A DNA stretch of 64,000 nucleotides from Streptomyces sp. SLBN-31 (GTDB lineage Bacteria; Actinomycetota; Actinomycetes; Streptomycetales; Streptomycetaceae), in contig NZ_VFNC01000001.1 in NCBI RefSeq assembly GCF_006715395.1, positions 1,364,001-1,428,000 of the forward strand, given 5' to 3'. Under the pieces are notes generated by a model. That model saw only the letters and a list, made by a program, of their open reading frames with translations. It had not been told where the DNA came from and did not search any database. Below are positions 7,880-16,368 of this stretch, one piece after another. Within the stretch, counting starts at the first letter, position 1. Every line of letters starts with the position of its first letter. The translations under genes and the position numbers were made by a program.

Positions 7880-8581
7880 ATGCCGTACGAACCCCCTACT
7901 CACACCGTCGAGCGCTCCCTTCGCGCAACGACCGGAGCGAAGATCATTGCCGGTGTCGACGAGGTGGGGCGCGGCGCGTGGGCCGGCCCCGTCACCGTCT
8001 GCGCGGCGGTCACCGGACTGCGCCGACCTCCCGAAGGCCTCACCGACTCCAAGCTGCTCACCGTGAAGCGCCGCACCGTGCTCGCCGAGGAGCTGCGGAA
8101 GTGGGTGACGTCCTACGCGCTCGGCCACGCCTCGCACGAGGAGATCGACGCTCTCGGGATGACCGCGGCCCTGCGACTGGCGGCGGGGCGCGCCCTTGAG
8201 GCTCTGCCGGTCCGCCCGGACGCGGTGATCCTCGACGGCAAGCACGACTACCTGGGGATGCCCTGGAAGGTCCGTACGGTCATCAAGGGCGACCAGTCGT
8301 GCGTGGCGGTGGCCGCGGCCTCGGTGATCGCCAAGGTTCAGCGCGACAAAATGATGGCCGAACTGGGCGTCGACCATGCAGACTTCGGGTTTGCGGACAA
8401 CGCCGGGTATCCGTCGCCCGTGCACAAGGCCGCACTGGAGGTACGGGGGCCCACCCCGTATCACCGGTTGTCGTGGGCGTATCTTGATGCGCTGCCCCAG
8501 TGGCGGCATCTCAAGAAGGTCCGCAGCTGGGCGGACGGAAGCGTTCCGGAAATCGAGGGTCAGCTCGGCTTCGATTTCTGA
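7880..8581 (+). CDS. rnhB: Ribonuclease HII
   Basis: Cleaves the RNA strand of RNA-DNA hybrids and excises single ribonucleotides from DNA. 233 aa. The four acidic active-site residues are visible: Asp and Glu in [14 protein letters not shown] (about 21-34), Asp in [10 protein letters not shown] (about 116-125), and Asp in [11 protein letters not shown] (about 147-157). The family pattern [11 protein letters not shown] replaces the usual GYGTxxH. Start ATG at 7880 (MPYEPPTH) fits family length; an in-frame GTG at 7841 would add 13 residues with no homology. It is isolated, with a putative own promoter. Confidence 0.95.
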   Translation: MPYEPPTHTVERSLRATTGAKIIAGVDEVGRGAWAGPVTVCAAVTGLRRPPEGLTDSKLLTVKRRTVLAEELRKWVTSYALGHASHEEIDALGMTAALRLAAGRALEALPVRPDAVILDGKHDYLGMPWKVRTVIKGDQSCVAVAAASVIAKVQRDKMMAELGVDHADFGFADNAGYPSPVHKAALEVRGPTPYHRLSWAYLDALPQWRHLKKVRSWADGSVPEIEGQLGFDF

Positions 8582-8649
8582 CGATTCCGCTCGCACGCAT
8601 GTGCCACCCGCTGACGCGAGCCGCACCAACGTTTGATAAACATCAGCTC

Positions 8650-9282
8650 ATGCCTCTCATTCCCGAGGAGCCTCAGATTCACGAGAGTGCCCAGGGTCCC
8701 CGCGCCACTCCGGCCAGTGGCCGTACCGCGCCGACCCCTCGTCCTGTACCCGGCCCCCGTCCCGCGGCTCCGTCGCGGCCCGGTCGTCCTGGTCCGCTCC
8801 GGCCCACCGCGCCGGCGCAACGTACGTCGCGTGACGTGACCGCGGTCAAGCCCGGGCCCTCGGCCCCGGCCGCCCCCGCCGCGGCTCCGGCGTCCCCGCA
8901 GATCCAGCTGATCCCGGCTTCGCCCGAAGGCGCCCTCGACGCCGCCGAAGAGGCCGTGGACCTGCTGCTGGACTCGGGGCGGACACCCGGCGACGTACTC
9001 GTCATCACCACCGGCGAACAGCACCCGTGGGCCACCCACGAACTGTCCTTCGGTGAAGCCTCCTACTGGGCCCAGCACGACGCGGGCGACGACGTCTTCT
9101 ACGCGGACGCCGCCGTCGCTTCCCGTGCCGCCGCCCGCCCGGTCGTCGTGGTCGCCGTCAACGGCGGACCCGCCTCGGCCGCCGCGACGGCGCTGCAGCT
9201 GGCCCATGGCCGGGCCGGTGCCCTGCTGATCGTCTGCGGCGACCCGCAGCAGATCAACTCGGTGCTCGGCGCGGGCGTCTGA
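8650..9282 (+). CDS. Conserved hypothetical protein with Pro-rich N-terminus
   Basis: Function not recognised. 210 aa in two parts: residues 1-95 are Pro/Ala/Arg-rich and surely disordered; residues 96-210 form a compact domain (ALDAAEEAVDLLLDSGRTPG, VLVITTGEQHPWATHELSFG, ARPVVVVAVNGG, ALLIVCGDPQQI). The alternation of hydrophobic strands and the GDPQQI ending recall the C-terminal part of UvrD/PIF1-type helicases without Walker motifs; this is only a resemblance. The ATG at 8650 is used because upstream in-frame codons overlap rnhB. No convincing ribosome site. Confidence 0.7.
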   Translation: MPLIPEEPQIHESAQGPRATPASGRTAPTPRPVPGPRPAAPSRPGRPGPLRPTAPAQRTSRDVTAVKPGPSAPAAPAAAPASPQIQLIPASPEGALDAAEEAVDLLLDSGRTPGDVLVITTGEQHPWATHELSFGEASYWAQHDAGDDVFYADAAVASRAAARPVVVVAVNGGPASAAATALQLAHGRAGALLIVCGDPQQINSVLGAGV

Positions 9283-9875
9283 GCCCGCTGCGACACGTCC
9301 GAGGCGCACCGGCAACGCCGCCCGAGTGACGGTGGTGCCGCTACGGCGGCACCGTGCACGGCGGGGGCTATGGCGTGCGCGGGGCGCCTTCGGGACTGGG
9401 CGGTCTGGGGTGCCTGCGGGAGTTGGTTGCGCGAGGTGCCTGCGGGAGTTGGTGGTCAGGACGCGGGGAGAAGCCGCGCCGCGCTGTGTGACAGGGCGTC
9501 GTCAACACGTGCGGGAGAACTCGGCGTTGTCGAGGCGCGCGGGAGGAGTTCGGCGTTGTCGAGGCTCCGGAGAACTCCGTGCCCAGGCACGGGGAACTCA
9601 GGGGTGCCGAGGCATGTTGATGCCCCCGAGTTGCCGAGGCGGGTGCTGGCCCCAAGGTTGCCGAGACGTGGGTCAGCCCCCGGGCTGCCGAGACGTGGGT
9701 CAGCCCCCGGGCTGCCGAGACGTGGGGCCGCCTCCCGGGTTGCCGAAGACGTCGTGCAGGACTCCGTGTCGCCAAGGCGCGCGGAGAGCCTGGGCGTCGT
9801 CGGACGCGCGGACAATCCGGGCGCCATCAGGACGCGCAGGGAACATGGGTGCCGTCGGGACGCGCGGAGACAGTG
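9283..9875. repeat. Decayed 27-30 bp minisatellite
   Basis: Almost the whole interval from about 9390 is made of related words. The core is a tandem array of five 27-28 bp units starting at 9604, 9631, 9658, 9685 and 9712, each opening with TGCCGAG; units at 9658 and 9685 differ only in the first base. Left of it GTTGTCGAGGC recurs (9529, 9553). Right of it GGACGCGC/GGGACGCGC recurs about every 28 bp (9799-9864). Units of 27 bp keep reading frames open on both strands, which explains long spurious ORFs. No gene supported. Confidence 0.75.
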
Positions 9876-9928
9876 GGCCGGCCGACCGGGAGGGCCGGCC
9901 GTGCGGCCGGCCGATGGCGCGGCCGGCC
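9876..9928 (-). terminator. Cluster of four GGCCGGCC octamers, possible terminator
   Basis: GGCCGGCC occurs at 9876, 9893, 9905 and 9921, that is four self-complementary octamers in 53 bp. Copies at 9893 and 9905 can pair as an 8-bp stem with a 4-base loop. It begins 6 bases past the stop of the minus-strand gene at 9935. Confidence 0.45.
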
Positions 9929-9934
9929 GGTGCT

Positions 9935-10570
9935 TCAGCGGGCCGCCGCGCGGCGCAATACCTCCGAGGCGGCGCCGCCGGTGCGCGGCAGCGGAGGCGG
10001 TGCCTCGGACAACCCGAAGGGCTCCGGTGCCGAGTCCGTGTTCGGCCGGCGCCCGCCGCGGCCCTCCCCGAGCACCTGCCAGCCGTCCCGGGTCAGCGTG
10101 ATGTACGCCCCGCACCGCAGCCCGTGCAGCGTGCACGCGTCACGCAGGCCCCACATCCACGCGCCGTCCTCCTCGGTCCAACGTGCGTCGCCCTCACGGC
10201 AGTACAGCAGCACGGCGGTGCGCACCGGCGTGCGGCGGCGCAGGTCGTGCGGGATCACCCTGCGTAGTTGGGCGAGCAGCGCGTTGCGGAACATCCAGCC
10301 GTCGGCCGGGGCCGGGCGGCGGGTGAACGAGGCGCTGGCGCACAGCCGTTCCTCCGGATCGAGGACGGCCACGATCGCCGTCGCCGGCCCGGGGCGATGC
10401 CGGGAGTGCAGTCCGCTGACGACCTCTCGGGGATTGCGCAGCAGTGGGATGCCCGCGGCGGCCCACTCGGCCGGTTCGAGCATACGGACGAGAGGGTTGG
10501 CGGATGCGGCGGACAGGTCGGCAGACGTCGACGTGGACGCCGCTGAGGACGGAGCGAATCCGAAGGTCAC
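9935..10570 (-). CDS. Conserved streptomycete hypothetical protein
   Basis: No function recognised. 211 aa, cytosolic, no membrane segment. Well-ordered central region (residues about 30-165: NPLVRMLEPAEWAAAGIPLL, REVVSGLHSRHRPG, IVAVLDPEERLCASASF, TAVLLYCREGDARW, LRDACTLHGLRCGAYITLTR), a Ser/Ala-rich start and a Pro/Arg-rich tail. I recall close relatives in other Streptomyces at the same place, so it is a real conserved gene. Start GTG at 10570 with GGGAGG 4-5 bases upstream is convincing. The conserved HDLRRRTPVRTAVLLY patch may bind a polyanion (inference). Confidence 0.8.
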   Translation of the reverse strand: MTFGFAPSSAASTSTSADLSAASANPLVRMLEPAEWAAAGIPLLRNPREVVSGLHSRHRPGPATAIVAVLDPEERLCASASFTRRPAPADGWMFRNALLAQLRRVIPHDLRRRTPVRTAVLLYCREGDARWTEEDGAWMWGLRDACTLHGLRCGAYITLTRDGWQVLGEGRGGRRPNTDSAPEPFGLSEAPPPLPRTGGAASEVLRRAAAR

Positions 10571-10881
10571 GGTCCTCCCTTCGGCTACGCGCCCACACTG
10601 AGGGCGAGGTCGGATTCGGGGGAGCGCGCACCGCAGCAGAGCCCTACCGGACCACGGACGAGCCGTGCGGGGAGCGGAGTTCAATTCTTCCTGTCGAACT
10701 TGGATGCGGCAACGAGCAATTGGGGCCACTGACCGGAAGATGACGGTACGTGGTTTATATCCCTACCCCGTGGCCACGGCCGCGACGCATGAGGCGACCG
10801 TTCACCTCGCGTTCGTACACCGTTGGGACACAGGTGGTCCAGAGGAAGGGTGTACGTCACGATGCGCGGTGCCCGTCGAGA
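10571..10881. other. Intergenic region upstream of the 10570 gene
   Basis: No gene seen. It holds a perfect 12-bp palindrome CCGTGGCCACGG at 10768-10779 and, beside it, the only AT-rich stretch (GGTTTATATCCCTA, 10752-10765). Both are candidates for a promoter or operator of the minus-strand gene, but they lie about 180-200 bp upstream. Confidence 0.35.
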
Positions 10882-13047
10882 TCATCCCTGGACCGCCAAC
10901 ACCAGGGGCAGCACCCCCTGCGCACCGGCCCGGCGAAGCGCGCGGGCCGCGACCGCGAGCGTCCAGCCCGTCTCGGTGTAGTCGTCGACGAGGAGGACCG
11001 GACCGGCGGCCTCCGCGAGGGCGGCGGTCAGGGCGGGCGGCACGGTCAGCGCGCCGGCCAGGGCCTTGAGGCGCTGGGCACTGTTGCTGCGGGAGAGCCG
11101 GGGCGCGTCGTCCGTGTACTCGACCGAGCCAAGCAGCGGCAGCCGGCCGACCTCCGCGATGCGCGCGGCCACGGAGCCGATCAGCCGGGGCCGGGTGCGT
11201 GAGGCGATGCTGACCACGCCCACGGGGCGGGGCTGGGCGTCCGTCACGCCGGGGGCCCAGCCGCCGGGCCCCTTGGCCCAGTCGGCCAGAACGCCCACGA
11301 CGGCCTTGGCCACGTCGTCCGGCACCGGTTCGTCCGGGGCCTGCGGCGCGAACATGGGGCGCAGCCGGTTGCCCCAGCCGATGTCCGACAGTCGGCCCAA
11401 CGCCCGCCCCGAGGCGGCCTGTTCGCCGGCCGGGATGCGCCCCTTGAGTTCGACGCCGATCGCCGGCAGGCCCGTCGGCCACATGCGGCGCGGCTCCACC
11501 TCCACGCCGGCCCTGCCGAGATCGGCGCGCGCCGCGTCCACCGCCGTCGTGGACGTGTCCGCGGTGAATCGCGCGCCCGCGCAGTTGTCGCAGCGACCGC
11601 AGGGCTTGGCGCCCTCGTCGTCCAGCTGACGCTGCAGGAACTCCATCCGGCAGTCCGTCGTCGACGCGTACTCGCGCATCGCCTGCTGCTCGGCCTTGCG
11701 CTGCCGCGCGACCCAGGCGTACCGCTCCGCCTCGTACGTCCACGGCTGTCCGGTCGCGGTCCAGCCGCCCTTGACCCGCCTGACCGCCCCGTCGACGTCG
11801 AGCACCTTGAGCATGCTCTCCAGCCGGGAACGGCGCAGTTCCACCAAGGGCTCCAGCGCGGGCAGCGACAGTGGGCGGTCGGCGTGCGCGAGGACGTCCA
11901 GCGTGCGGCGTACCAGATCCTCCGGCGGGAAGGCGAGCGAGGCGAAGTACTCCCAGATCGCCTCGTCCTCCTGCCCTGGGAGTAGCAGCACCTCGGCGTG
12001 CTCGACGCCGCGTCCGGCGCGTCCCACCTGCTGGTAGTAGCCGATGGGGGAGGAAGGCGAGCCGAGATGGACCACGAAGCCGAGGTCCGGTTTGTCGAAG
12101 CCCATGCCGAGCGCCGACGTGGCCACGAGGGCCTTCACCCTGTTCGCCAGAAGGTCGTCCTCGGCCTGCTGCCGGTCCGCGTTCTCCGTCTTGCCGGTGT
12201 ACGAGGCCACCGTGTGCCCGCGATGCCGCAGGAACGCGGTGACCTCCTCGGCGGCGGCCACGGTGAGCGTATAGATGATCCCGGAACCCGGCAGCTCGCC
12301 GAGGTGGTCGGCGAGCCAGGCCATCCGGTGCGCGGCGTCCGGCAGCCGCAGCACGCTCAGGCTCAGGCTCTCCCGGTCGAGCGGACCACGCAGCACCAGG
12401 GCGTCCGATGTGCCGCCCGTCCCGAGCTGTTCCGCCACGTCGGCGGTCACCCGAGCGTTGGCCGTGGCGGTGGTCGCGAGTACGGGTACGCCCGGCGGAA
12501 GATCGCTGAGCATGGTGCGCAGCCGGCGGTAGTCGGGGCGGAAGTCGTGCCCCCAGTCGGAGATGCAGTGGGCCTCGTCCACCACGAGCAGTCCGGTGGC
12601 GGCGGCCAGCTTGGGCAGTACCTGGTCCCGGAAGTCCGGATTGTTCAGTCGCTCCGGGCTCACGAGCAGCACGTCGACCTCGCCCGCGGCGATCTCGTCC
12701 TCGACGGTGCCCCACTCCTCCGTGTTGGAGGAGTTGATCGTCCGGGCGTGGATGCCCGCCCGGGCCGCGGCCTCGACCTGGTTGCGCATCAGTGCGAGCA
12801 GCGGGGAGACGATCACCGTGGGGCCGCTGCCCTGGGCCCGCAGCAGCGACGTGGCCACGAAGTAGACGGCAGACTTGCCCCACCCCGTGCGCTGCACGAC
12901 GAGCGCCCGGCGCTTCTCGGCGACCAGCGCCTCGATCGCCCGCCACTGATCCTCGCGCAGCCGGGCCGTGCCGCCGGCGTCCCCCACCAGGCGGGCGAGG
13001 ACCGCGTCGGCGGCGGTCCGAAGTTCCGCGTTGCTCGTGTGCTCCAT
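10882..13047 (-). CDS. recQ: RecQ-family ATP-dependent DNA helicase with PRTase-like C-terminus
   Basis: 3'-5' DNA helicase of the RecQ family acting in recombination and replication repair. 721 aa. Helicase motifs: [12 protein letters not shown] (motif 0), [10 protein letters not shown] (Walker A), [20 protein letters not shown] (DEAH box and aromatic loop), TATANARV, and [20 protein letters not shown] with QQVGRAGR (motifs V and VI). Next come the RQC-type zinc-binding Cys residues around CGRCDNC. The last 50 residues contain [21 protein letters not shown], which has the shape of a phosphoribosyltransferase PRPP loop, a known oddity of actinobacterial RecQ relatives. Start ATG at 13047 lies 7 bases after the -10-like TTTGAT; upstream in-frame starts would overlap the promoter. 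Confidence 0.93.
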   Translation of the reverse strand: MEHTSNAELRTAADAVLARLVGDAGGTARLREDQWRAIEALVAEKRRALVVQRTGWGKSAVYFVATSLLRAQGSGPTVIVSPLLALMRNQVEAAARAGIHARTINSSNTEEWGTVEDEIAAGEVDVLLVSPERLNNPDFRDQVLPKLAAATGLLVVDEAHCISDWGHDFRPDYRRLRTMLSDLPPGVPVLATTATANARVTADVAEQLGTGGTSDALVLRGPLDRESLSLSVLRLPDAAHRMAWLADHLGELPGSGIIYTLTVAAAEEVTAFLRHRGHTVASYTGKTENADRQQAEDDLLANRVKALVATSALGMGFDKPDLGFVVHLGSPSSPIGYYQQVGRAGRGVEHAEVLLLPGQEDEAIWEYFASLAFPPEDLVRRTLDVLAHADRPLSLPALEPLVELRRSRLESMLKVLDVDGAVRRVKGGWTATGQPWTYEAERYAWVARQRKAEQQAMREYASTTDCRMEFLQRQLDDEGAKPCGRCDNCAGARFTADTSTTAVDAARADLGRAGVEVEPRRMWPTGLPAIGVELKGRIPAGEQAASGRALGRLSDIGWGNRLRPMFAPQAPDEPVPDDVAKAVVGVLADWAKGPGGWAPGVTDAQPRPVGVVSIASRTRPRLIGSVAARIAEVGRLPLLGSVEYTDDAPRLSRSNSAQRLKALAGALTVPPALTAALAEAAGPVLLVDDYTETGWTLAVAARALRRAGAQGVLPLVLAVQG

Positions 13048-13054
13048 GCGTCCC

Positions 13055-13077
13055 ATCAAACAGGACGGGACTGACAA
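13055..13077 (-). promoter_or_regulatory. RecA-NDp/PafBC-type DNA-damage promoter of recQ
   Basis: Read on the minus strand: TTGTCAGTC (13077-13069), 8 bases, TTTGAT (13060-13055), 7 bases, ATG. The mycobacterial LexA-independent damage promoter is TTGTCRGTG-N8-TANNNT. The spacing is exact and the -35 part matches 8 of 9. The -10 deviates at its second base. Confidence 0.6.
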
Positions 13078-13254
13078 CCCGGGCCAAGCGGGGGGCGGGG
13101 CGGTGTGGAGGGGAGCCGGTAATACTGCCGGTGGGCAGGTAACTTGCCTTGCTGTTAAGCGAGTTGTGGTGGATCGACGTCAGGTTGATGTGCCCATGGT
13201 CGGACTTGTCCACAGGGCAAAGCGGAGTCTCGTGATCCGCGAGATCGTCTGCGC

Positions 13255-14934
13255 ATGACGAACCACGGCGAAACCACCGGATCACCCGAAAACGACAAGG
13301 CGGCCGGGCACGAGGACCGCGCGCCGCACGACACCCACGGCCGTTCCCTGCCGCCGGACACGCACATCGGACCGACGGCTTACGACAGCCACGGCGCCGA
13401 GCACCAGGTCACCCTGCGCACCCCCGCGGAACTCGCCGACGCGTTGCCGTACCTCCTCGGCTACCGCCCCGAGGACAGCATCGTCCTGGTCGCCCTGCAC
13501 GACCGGGAGAGCCGGGGCCGGTTCGGCGGTCGCGCCCGGCTCGGCATTCCCACCAGCGCGGACGACTGGGCGTCCGTCGCACGGCAACTGGCACACGGAC
13601 TGGTCACGGGAAGCGAGCGCCGAGGAGCCCGTCCCGAGCAGATGGTCGCCTATCTCTGTCAGGAACCGGCGAAGGGCGAGTCGGGCCGCCAGGTCATGGA
13701 GCGGCTGCGCCCACTGGCCCAGAAACTGCGCGTCGAGTGCGGGCAGCTCGACGTGCCGGTGATCGAGGCCCTGTGCATCTCCGACGGCCGCTTCTGGTCG
13801 TACTGCTGTGTCAACGAGAGCTGCTGTCCGCCCGAAGGCCTCCCGATGGGCCTGCCCGGTACCTCCGTGCTCGCCGCTGCCGCCACCTACGCCGGCCTGC
13901 AGGTACGGGGCACGCTGCGCGAACTGCGCGCGAGGCTGCAGCCCTGGGAGACGGGGGCGGCTCTGACACAGGAGATCGCCCTCGACACGGCGAGCACGAG
14001 TCTGGTGCCCAGGATCCTGGACGCCGCCCACCGTGTGGCGGTGGCCGAGGAGACGCTCGGGCTGGCCGAGCGGATCATGCGGCGCCTGGCCGCGGCGCCG
14101 CCGGTCACCGGCACGATCACCGCGGACCTCCGTGACGACGATCTGCTCGGACACGACGAGGCCGCGGCGCTGATCCTCGGCCTGCAGGACCGTGTGACCC
14201 GCGACCGTGCCGCCGAGTGGATGGAGGGGGAGGAGGCCGCACCCGCCCTGCGACTCTGGCGGGCCCTCGCCCGCCGCTGCGTCGGCCCCTACGGCGAACA
14301 CGCCGCCGCGCCGCTGACCCTCGCCGGCTGGGTCGCATGGTCCACCGGCGACGATCTGGAGGCCCGCGAAGCCCTCGCCATGGCTTTGGGCGCGGACCCC
14401 GGCTATCTCTTCGCCCGCCTCCTGCACCAGGCCTGCAACGAAGGCCTGGACCCCGAGTCGGTCCGCCGCTGCCTGCGAGCGGAACGCCGGGACCGAGGAG
14501 CTGCTCCGCTTGGCCACGGCGACGACCAGAGGGAGGCCGCACCCAAGGACACCGGACTGGCCCCGGTCCAGGAGGACACTCCCCGTCCGCGACGCCGCTC
14601 CCGCTCGGGCGGTACGGCGGTGAACCGGCCGCGCTCGGCGAGGGTGGCCGCCCGGGGCGGCGGGGTGACCGTTCCCCGCCCCAGGAAACCTGCCGCGGCC
14701 GACACCACGCCGACTGGCGCTGCTCACTCGGGCACGACGGGTGCGGGCGGTCCCGGCACCGGACGGACCGACGGCACCCGCCCCGGCCCCGCGCCAACCG
14801 GCGGCACCCGGCCCGGCAGGGCGCGGACGGGCGACCCCCGCCCGCGTACATCCGGAAGGGGGACCGCACGCAGGGGTGACAACCGCCTCGGAAGCGCGCG
14901 CCCCGGAACCGACGGGAGCGAGACAGAGGCATGA
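13255..14934 (+). CDS. DUF4192 family protein with long low-complexity tail
   Basis: Function unknown. 559 aa. The DUF4192 core begins after a hydrophilic leader of about 50 residues: VTLRTPAELADALPYLLGYR and PEDSIVLVALHD (about 53-84), then YLCQEPAKGE and VIEALCISDGRFWSYCC. A helical half with ALRLWRALARRC and LAGWVAWSTGDDLEAREALA resembles tetratricopeptide-like repeats. From about residue 415 the protein becomes Arg/Gly/Pro/Thr-rich with repeated GGTRPGR/TGDPRPR units, unusually long and probably disordered. It diverges from recQ across about 200 bp. The region following its stop holds a decayed gene. Confidence 0.85.
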   Translation: MTNHGETTGSPENDKAAGHEDRAPHDTHGRSLPPDTHIGPTAYDSHGAEHQVTLRTPAELADALPYLLGYRPEDSIVLVALHDRESRGRFGGRARLGIPTSADDWASVARQLAHGLVTGSERRGARPEQMVAYLCQEPAKGESGRQVMERLRPLAQKLRVECGQLDVPVIEALCISDGRFWSYCCVNESCCPPEGLPMGLPGTSVLAAAATYAGLQVRGTLRELRARLQPWETGAALTQEIALDTASTSLVPRILDAAHRVAVAEETLGLAERIMRRLAAAPPVTGTITADLRDDDLLGHDEAAALILGLQDRVTRDRAAEWMEGEEAAPALRLWRALARRCVGPYGEHAAAPLTLAGWVAWSTGDDLEAREALAMALGADPGYLFARLLHQACNEGLDPESVRRCLRAERRDRGAAPLGHGDDQREAAPKDTGLAPVQEDTPRPRRRSRSGGTAVNRPRSARVAARGGGVTVPRPRKPAAADTTPTGAAHSGTTGAGGPGTGRTDGTRPGPAPTGGTRPGRARTGDPRPRTSGRGTARRGDNRLGSARPGTDGSETEA

Positions 14935-14949
14935 GCAACAGCCGCTCGG

Positions 14950-15319
14950 ATCCGGCGGTGTGCCGACGCGAGGGAAGCCACGCGGCCAGGCATGCCGGGC
15001 CTCGCGGCGGCCGAGGCCTTCGGTCACCGGCTTCCCGAGATGTACGCGGGGTGCGGCACCGAGGACAGCGTTCCTCTGCCGCACCCGGCGGCCTGCCGCC
15101 CGGCGGCCACCGCGGCCGGGGTGTACCTGCTGTCCACGCTGGCGGGCATCCGCCCCGACGGCCCGTCCGCACCGTCACGCTGCGTCCGGTGCACAGCGCG
15201 CCCCTCGGCGAGATCGTCCTGACAGGACTGCGGATCAGCGACGCCCCCTTCTCCGTGCGGGTCAGCCGGCTCGGCCTCGCGATGGTCGGGCTGCCGACGG
15301 GCTGCAGCTGGGGGTGTGA
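14950..15319 (+). pseudogene. Frameshifted 3' relic resembling a glycogen debranching enzyme C-terminus
   Basis: Three consecutive frames each carry a piece of what reads as one protein end. Frame 1 (about 14992-15163): AFGHRLPEMYAGCGTEDSV and GVYLLSTLAGIRPD. Frame 3 (about 15178-15290): TVTLRPVHSAPLGEIVLTGL and SVRVSRLGLAMV. Frame 2 (about 15290-15319): AADGLQLGV then TGA. Joined, they match my memory of the C-terminus of streptomycete amylo-alpha-1,6-glucosidase/glycogen debranching proteins. Two net one-base losses, or equivalent, break it, and everything upstream is missing. The DUF4192 stop lies directly before it, suggesting that a large deletion joined the two. Confidence 0.6.
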
Positions 15320-15438
15320 CCTCGCACGACATCGCACCGCCCCATGGTCGGCAGCGCACGCCGAGACGCATACCGGAAAGAAGTGGATCAGTCACCGAAG
15401 CGGCCGACGAAGGGAGTGTTTATCGTCAGGCAGACGAC

Positions 15439-15444
15439 TATGAT
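15439..15444 (+). promoter_or_regulatory. -10 hexamer of leaderless Nudix regulator promoter
   Basis: TATGAT ends 6 bases before ATG 15451, with no ribosome site in between. A TCGTCAGGC stretch lies 7 bases upstream of it, one base short of the damage-promoter spacing. Confidence 0.55.
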
Positions 15445-15450
15445 CGCCGC

Positions 15451-16209
15451 ATGTCCTACGACCCGTCAGCCTTTCCGCCCTTCGCTGTCACCGTGGACCT
15501 GGTCGTACTGACCGTGCGCCGCCATGCCCTGTGTGCGCTGGCGGTGCGCAGGGGCGAACCACCCTTTCAGGGGCGCTGGGCACTGCCCGGTGGTTTCGTG
15601 AGGGCCGACGAGGACCTGGCGCAGGCGGCAGCACGCGAGTTGGCCGAGGAGACCGGGTTGCGCGCCCACGATCCCTCGGTCCCCGCTCAGGACAACGGCG
15701 CCCATCTCGAACAGCTCGCGACCTACGGCGACCCCAAGCGCGATCCCCGGATGCGGGTGGTCAGCGTCGCCCACCTCGCCCTCGCTCCCGACTTGCCCGC
15801 ACCTCGCGCGGGCGGTGACGCCAGCAACGCCCGCTGGGCGCCGGTGGAGGAGTTGCTGCAGCAGGGCGGTTACGGCCGCGACGGCGAACCGGTGGCGCCG
15901 CTCGCCTTCGACCACGCCCAGATCCTGTCCGACGGGGTGGAACGCGCCCGCTCCAAGATCGAGTACTCGTCCCTCGCCACGGCGTTCTGCCCCACCGAGT
16001 TCACCGTCGGCGAGCTGCGCAGGGTCTACGAGGCGGTGTGGGGCGTGGCCCTCGACCCGCGCAACTTCCATCGCAAGGTGACGGGAACCCCGGGCTTCCT
16101 CGTCCCCACCGGCGGTACCACCACGCGACAGGGCGGCCGCCCGGCGCAGCTGTTCCGGGCGGGCGGTGCCACGTTGCTCAACCCGCCCATGCTGCGCCCC
16201 GAAGTGTGA
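15451..16209 (+). CDS. Nudix-domain protein with C-terminal winged helix (NrtR-like regulator)
   Basis: 252 aa. Residues about 12-150 form a Nudix domain with the box GGFVRADEDLAQAAARELAEETGL (GX5EX7REUXEEXGU pattern, about 48-71; given here only as motif). Residues about 165-245 are a winged-helix region (TAFCPTEFTVGELRRVYEAV, FHRKVTGTPGF) as in NrtR regulators, which sense ADP-ribose and control NAD metabolism genes. No NAD gene lies beside it, so the target is unknown; it could also be a true hydrolase. The box is intact in its Glu residues, so hydrolysis is not excluded. Leaderless start at 15451. Confidence 0.85.
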   Translation: MSYDPSAFPPFAVTVDLVVLTVRRHALCALAVRRGEPPFQGRWALPGGFVRADEDLAQAAARELAEETGLRAHDPSVPAQDNGAHLEQLATYGDPKRDPRMRVVSVAHLALAPDLPAPRAGGDASNARWAPVEELLQQGGYGRDGEPVAPLAFDHAQILSDGVERARSKIEYSSLATAFCPTEFTVGELRRVYEAVWGVALDPRNFHRKVTGTPGFLVPTGGTTTRQGGRPAQLFRAGGATLLNPPMLRPEV

Positions 16210-16355
16210 GGCCGAACCCGCGCACCGCGTCTCCGCCCGGCACGGCGACCACCGCGGTACCGGGCTGAGGAGCGAGCGGCGAACACGGTTCCGAGCGGAC
16301 CGGTCGCGGCTGGTGGGGCGGCCACGCGATGCCCGAAAAAACGGACATAGCGCGC

Positions 16356-16361
16356 TATCTT
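16356..16361 (+). promoter_or_regulatory. -10-like hexamer upstream of the ABC protein gene
   Basis: TATCTT ends 7 bases before GTG 16369; no ribosome site. Confidence 0.5.
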
Positions 16362-16368
16362 GCTGCGG

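Noticed and set aside
9326..10267. Open frames on both strands through the 27-bp repeat region
   Set aside because: They stay open because the repeat unit is a multiple of three; no ribosome site, low-complexity product, and the plus-strand one overlaps a supported minus-strand gene.
15417..15444. TCGTCAGGC before the Nudix gene as a damage promoter
   Set aside because: Spacing to TATGAT is 7 not 8 and the -35 block matches poorly.
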